A stretch of DNA of 64,000 bases from Paraburkholderia ginsengiterrae (GTDB lineage Bacteria; Pseudomonadota; Gammaproteobacteria; Burkholderiales; Burkholderiaceae), in assembly GCF_001645125.1 (NCBI RefSeq), contig NZ_LXKA01000360.1, forward strand, positions 62,001 through 126,000. The letters run 5' to 3'. A program made the position numbers and the translations under genes. Numbering within the stretch: position 1 is the first letter of the stretch; the number at the start of each line of letters is the position of its first letter. The notes under the pieces are model-generated. The model ran no database searches. It was not told the origin of the DNA and was given only the letters and a program-made list of their open reading frames with translations. Below are positions 63,681-64,000 of the stretch, piece by piece.

Positions 63681-64000
63681 CTAGAAACATTCCACACTGC
63701 CCAGCACACCTGACAACACGCCAACGCAGTCCCGCTTTGGCGCAGGGCGGGCCGCGTAGTGCACACGAGCGGGGTGCACCGGCGCCGCCACCGGAGCCGA
63801 AGCCGGAACCGGCGTGCCGAGCAGCGACACCTTGGTGGCGCCGTCGGTCGGCAGCGTTGCCTTGTCGACCTGATTGCGCAGCACCAGCGACAGCGTGCCG
63901 ACACTGCGAGCCAGATCGAGTTTTTCCGCCTGCTCGGGTGAGACTTCGAGCGTGACGGCGTTGACGACCTTCGGCGCCGTATCGTCGCGATTGACCTGCT
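63681..64000 (-). CDS. cpaB: Tad pilus protein CpaB/RcpC, 5' part beyond window
   Basis: The C-terminal 105 residues of a CpaB-type periplasmic pilus protein: APKVVNAVTLEVSPEQAEKL, then LARSVGTLSLVLRNQVDKAT, matching the family's SAF/beta-clip end, and a Pro/Ala-rich tail ending VECF. The start lies past base 64000. cpaC follows 104 bases downstream. Confidence 0.85.
   Translation of the reverse strand, partial: QVNRDDTAPKVVNAVTLEVSPEQAEKLDLARSVGTLSLVLRNQVDKATLPTDGATKVSLLGTPVPASAPVAAPVHPARVHYAARPAPKRDCVGVLSGVLGSVECF

Overview
The window is high-GC DNA with the gene content and codon style of a Burkholderiaceae member, most likely an environmental Paraburkholderia. The main pointers are a cepacian-type (bce) exopolysaccharide cluster, malate synthase G, FabV, a nitrate reductase fused to a flavoprotein, and a tad pilus locus of the type common in that group. 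No tRNA, rRNA, CRISPR array, insertion sequence or phage gene was seen.

Layout. (1) 1-17.9 kb: exopolysaccharide assembly, in the order of the cepacian bceH-I-J-K genes followed by bceN, an SGNH esterase, bceO, P, Q, R, S and T (glycosyltransferases, Wzy polymerase, GDP-mannose 4,6-dehydratase, acyltransferases, secreted propeller, Wzx flippase, UDP-glucose pyrophosphorylase). An unlisted 47-residue membrane protein lies before bceT. (2) 18.1-20.9 kb: glcG-glcB (glycolate/glyoxylate use). (3) 21.4-22.9 kb: MOSC and Nudix proteins. (4) 23.0-34.0 kb: nitrate assimilation. cobA (siroheme) is divergent from nirB-nirD-nasA, followed by narK and a soluble protein with a nitrate-sensor-type P-box. 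The cobA/nirB intergenic region is the most informative part of the window: two facing sigma-54 promoters, four NtrC-type GCAC-N7-GTGC cores between them, and in both leaders an intrinsic terminator preceded by the same 16 bases. narK has its own sigma-54-like promoter. (5) 34.1-41.6 kb: a catabolic operon (aldehyde dehydrogenase, MFS carrier, enolase-superfamily dehydratase, GMC oxidoreductase), a LysR regulator and a small unknown gene. (6) 41.7-48.3 kb: trans-aconitate methyltransferase, LysR, a glutamine synthetase-like/aminotransferase/GntR operon with two palindromic operators, a GST and a Rap1a-like secreted protein. (7) 48.4-52.8 kb: fabV, a class A penicillin-binding protein whose frame continues past its stop, and a lipoprotein. 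(8) 52.8-64.0 kb: a tad/Flp pilus operon on the minus strand ending in a sigma-54 activator with a degenerate receiver domain; cpaB is cut by the window end.

The nitrate block reads as one regulated unit. NarK imports nitrate, the fused NasA reduces it to nitrite with electrons taken directly from NAD(P)H, NirBD reduces nitrite to ammonium on siroheme, and CobA feeds siroheme synthesis. Nitrogen limitation (NtrC/sigma-54) probably starts transcription, and a second signal, plausibly nitrate or nitrite, probably decides whether the leader terminators are passed. What senses that signal is not proven here.
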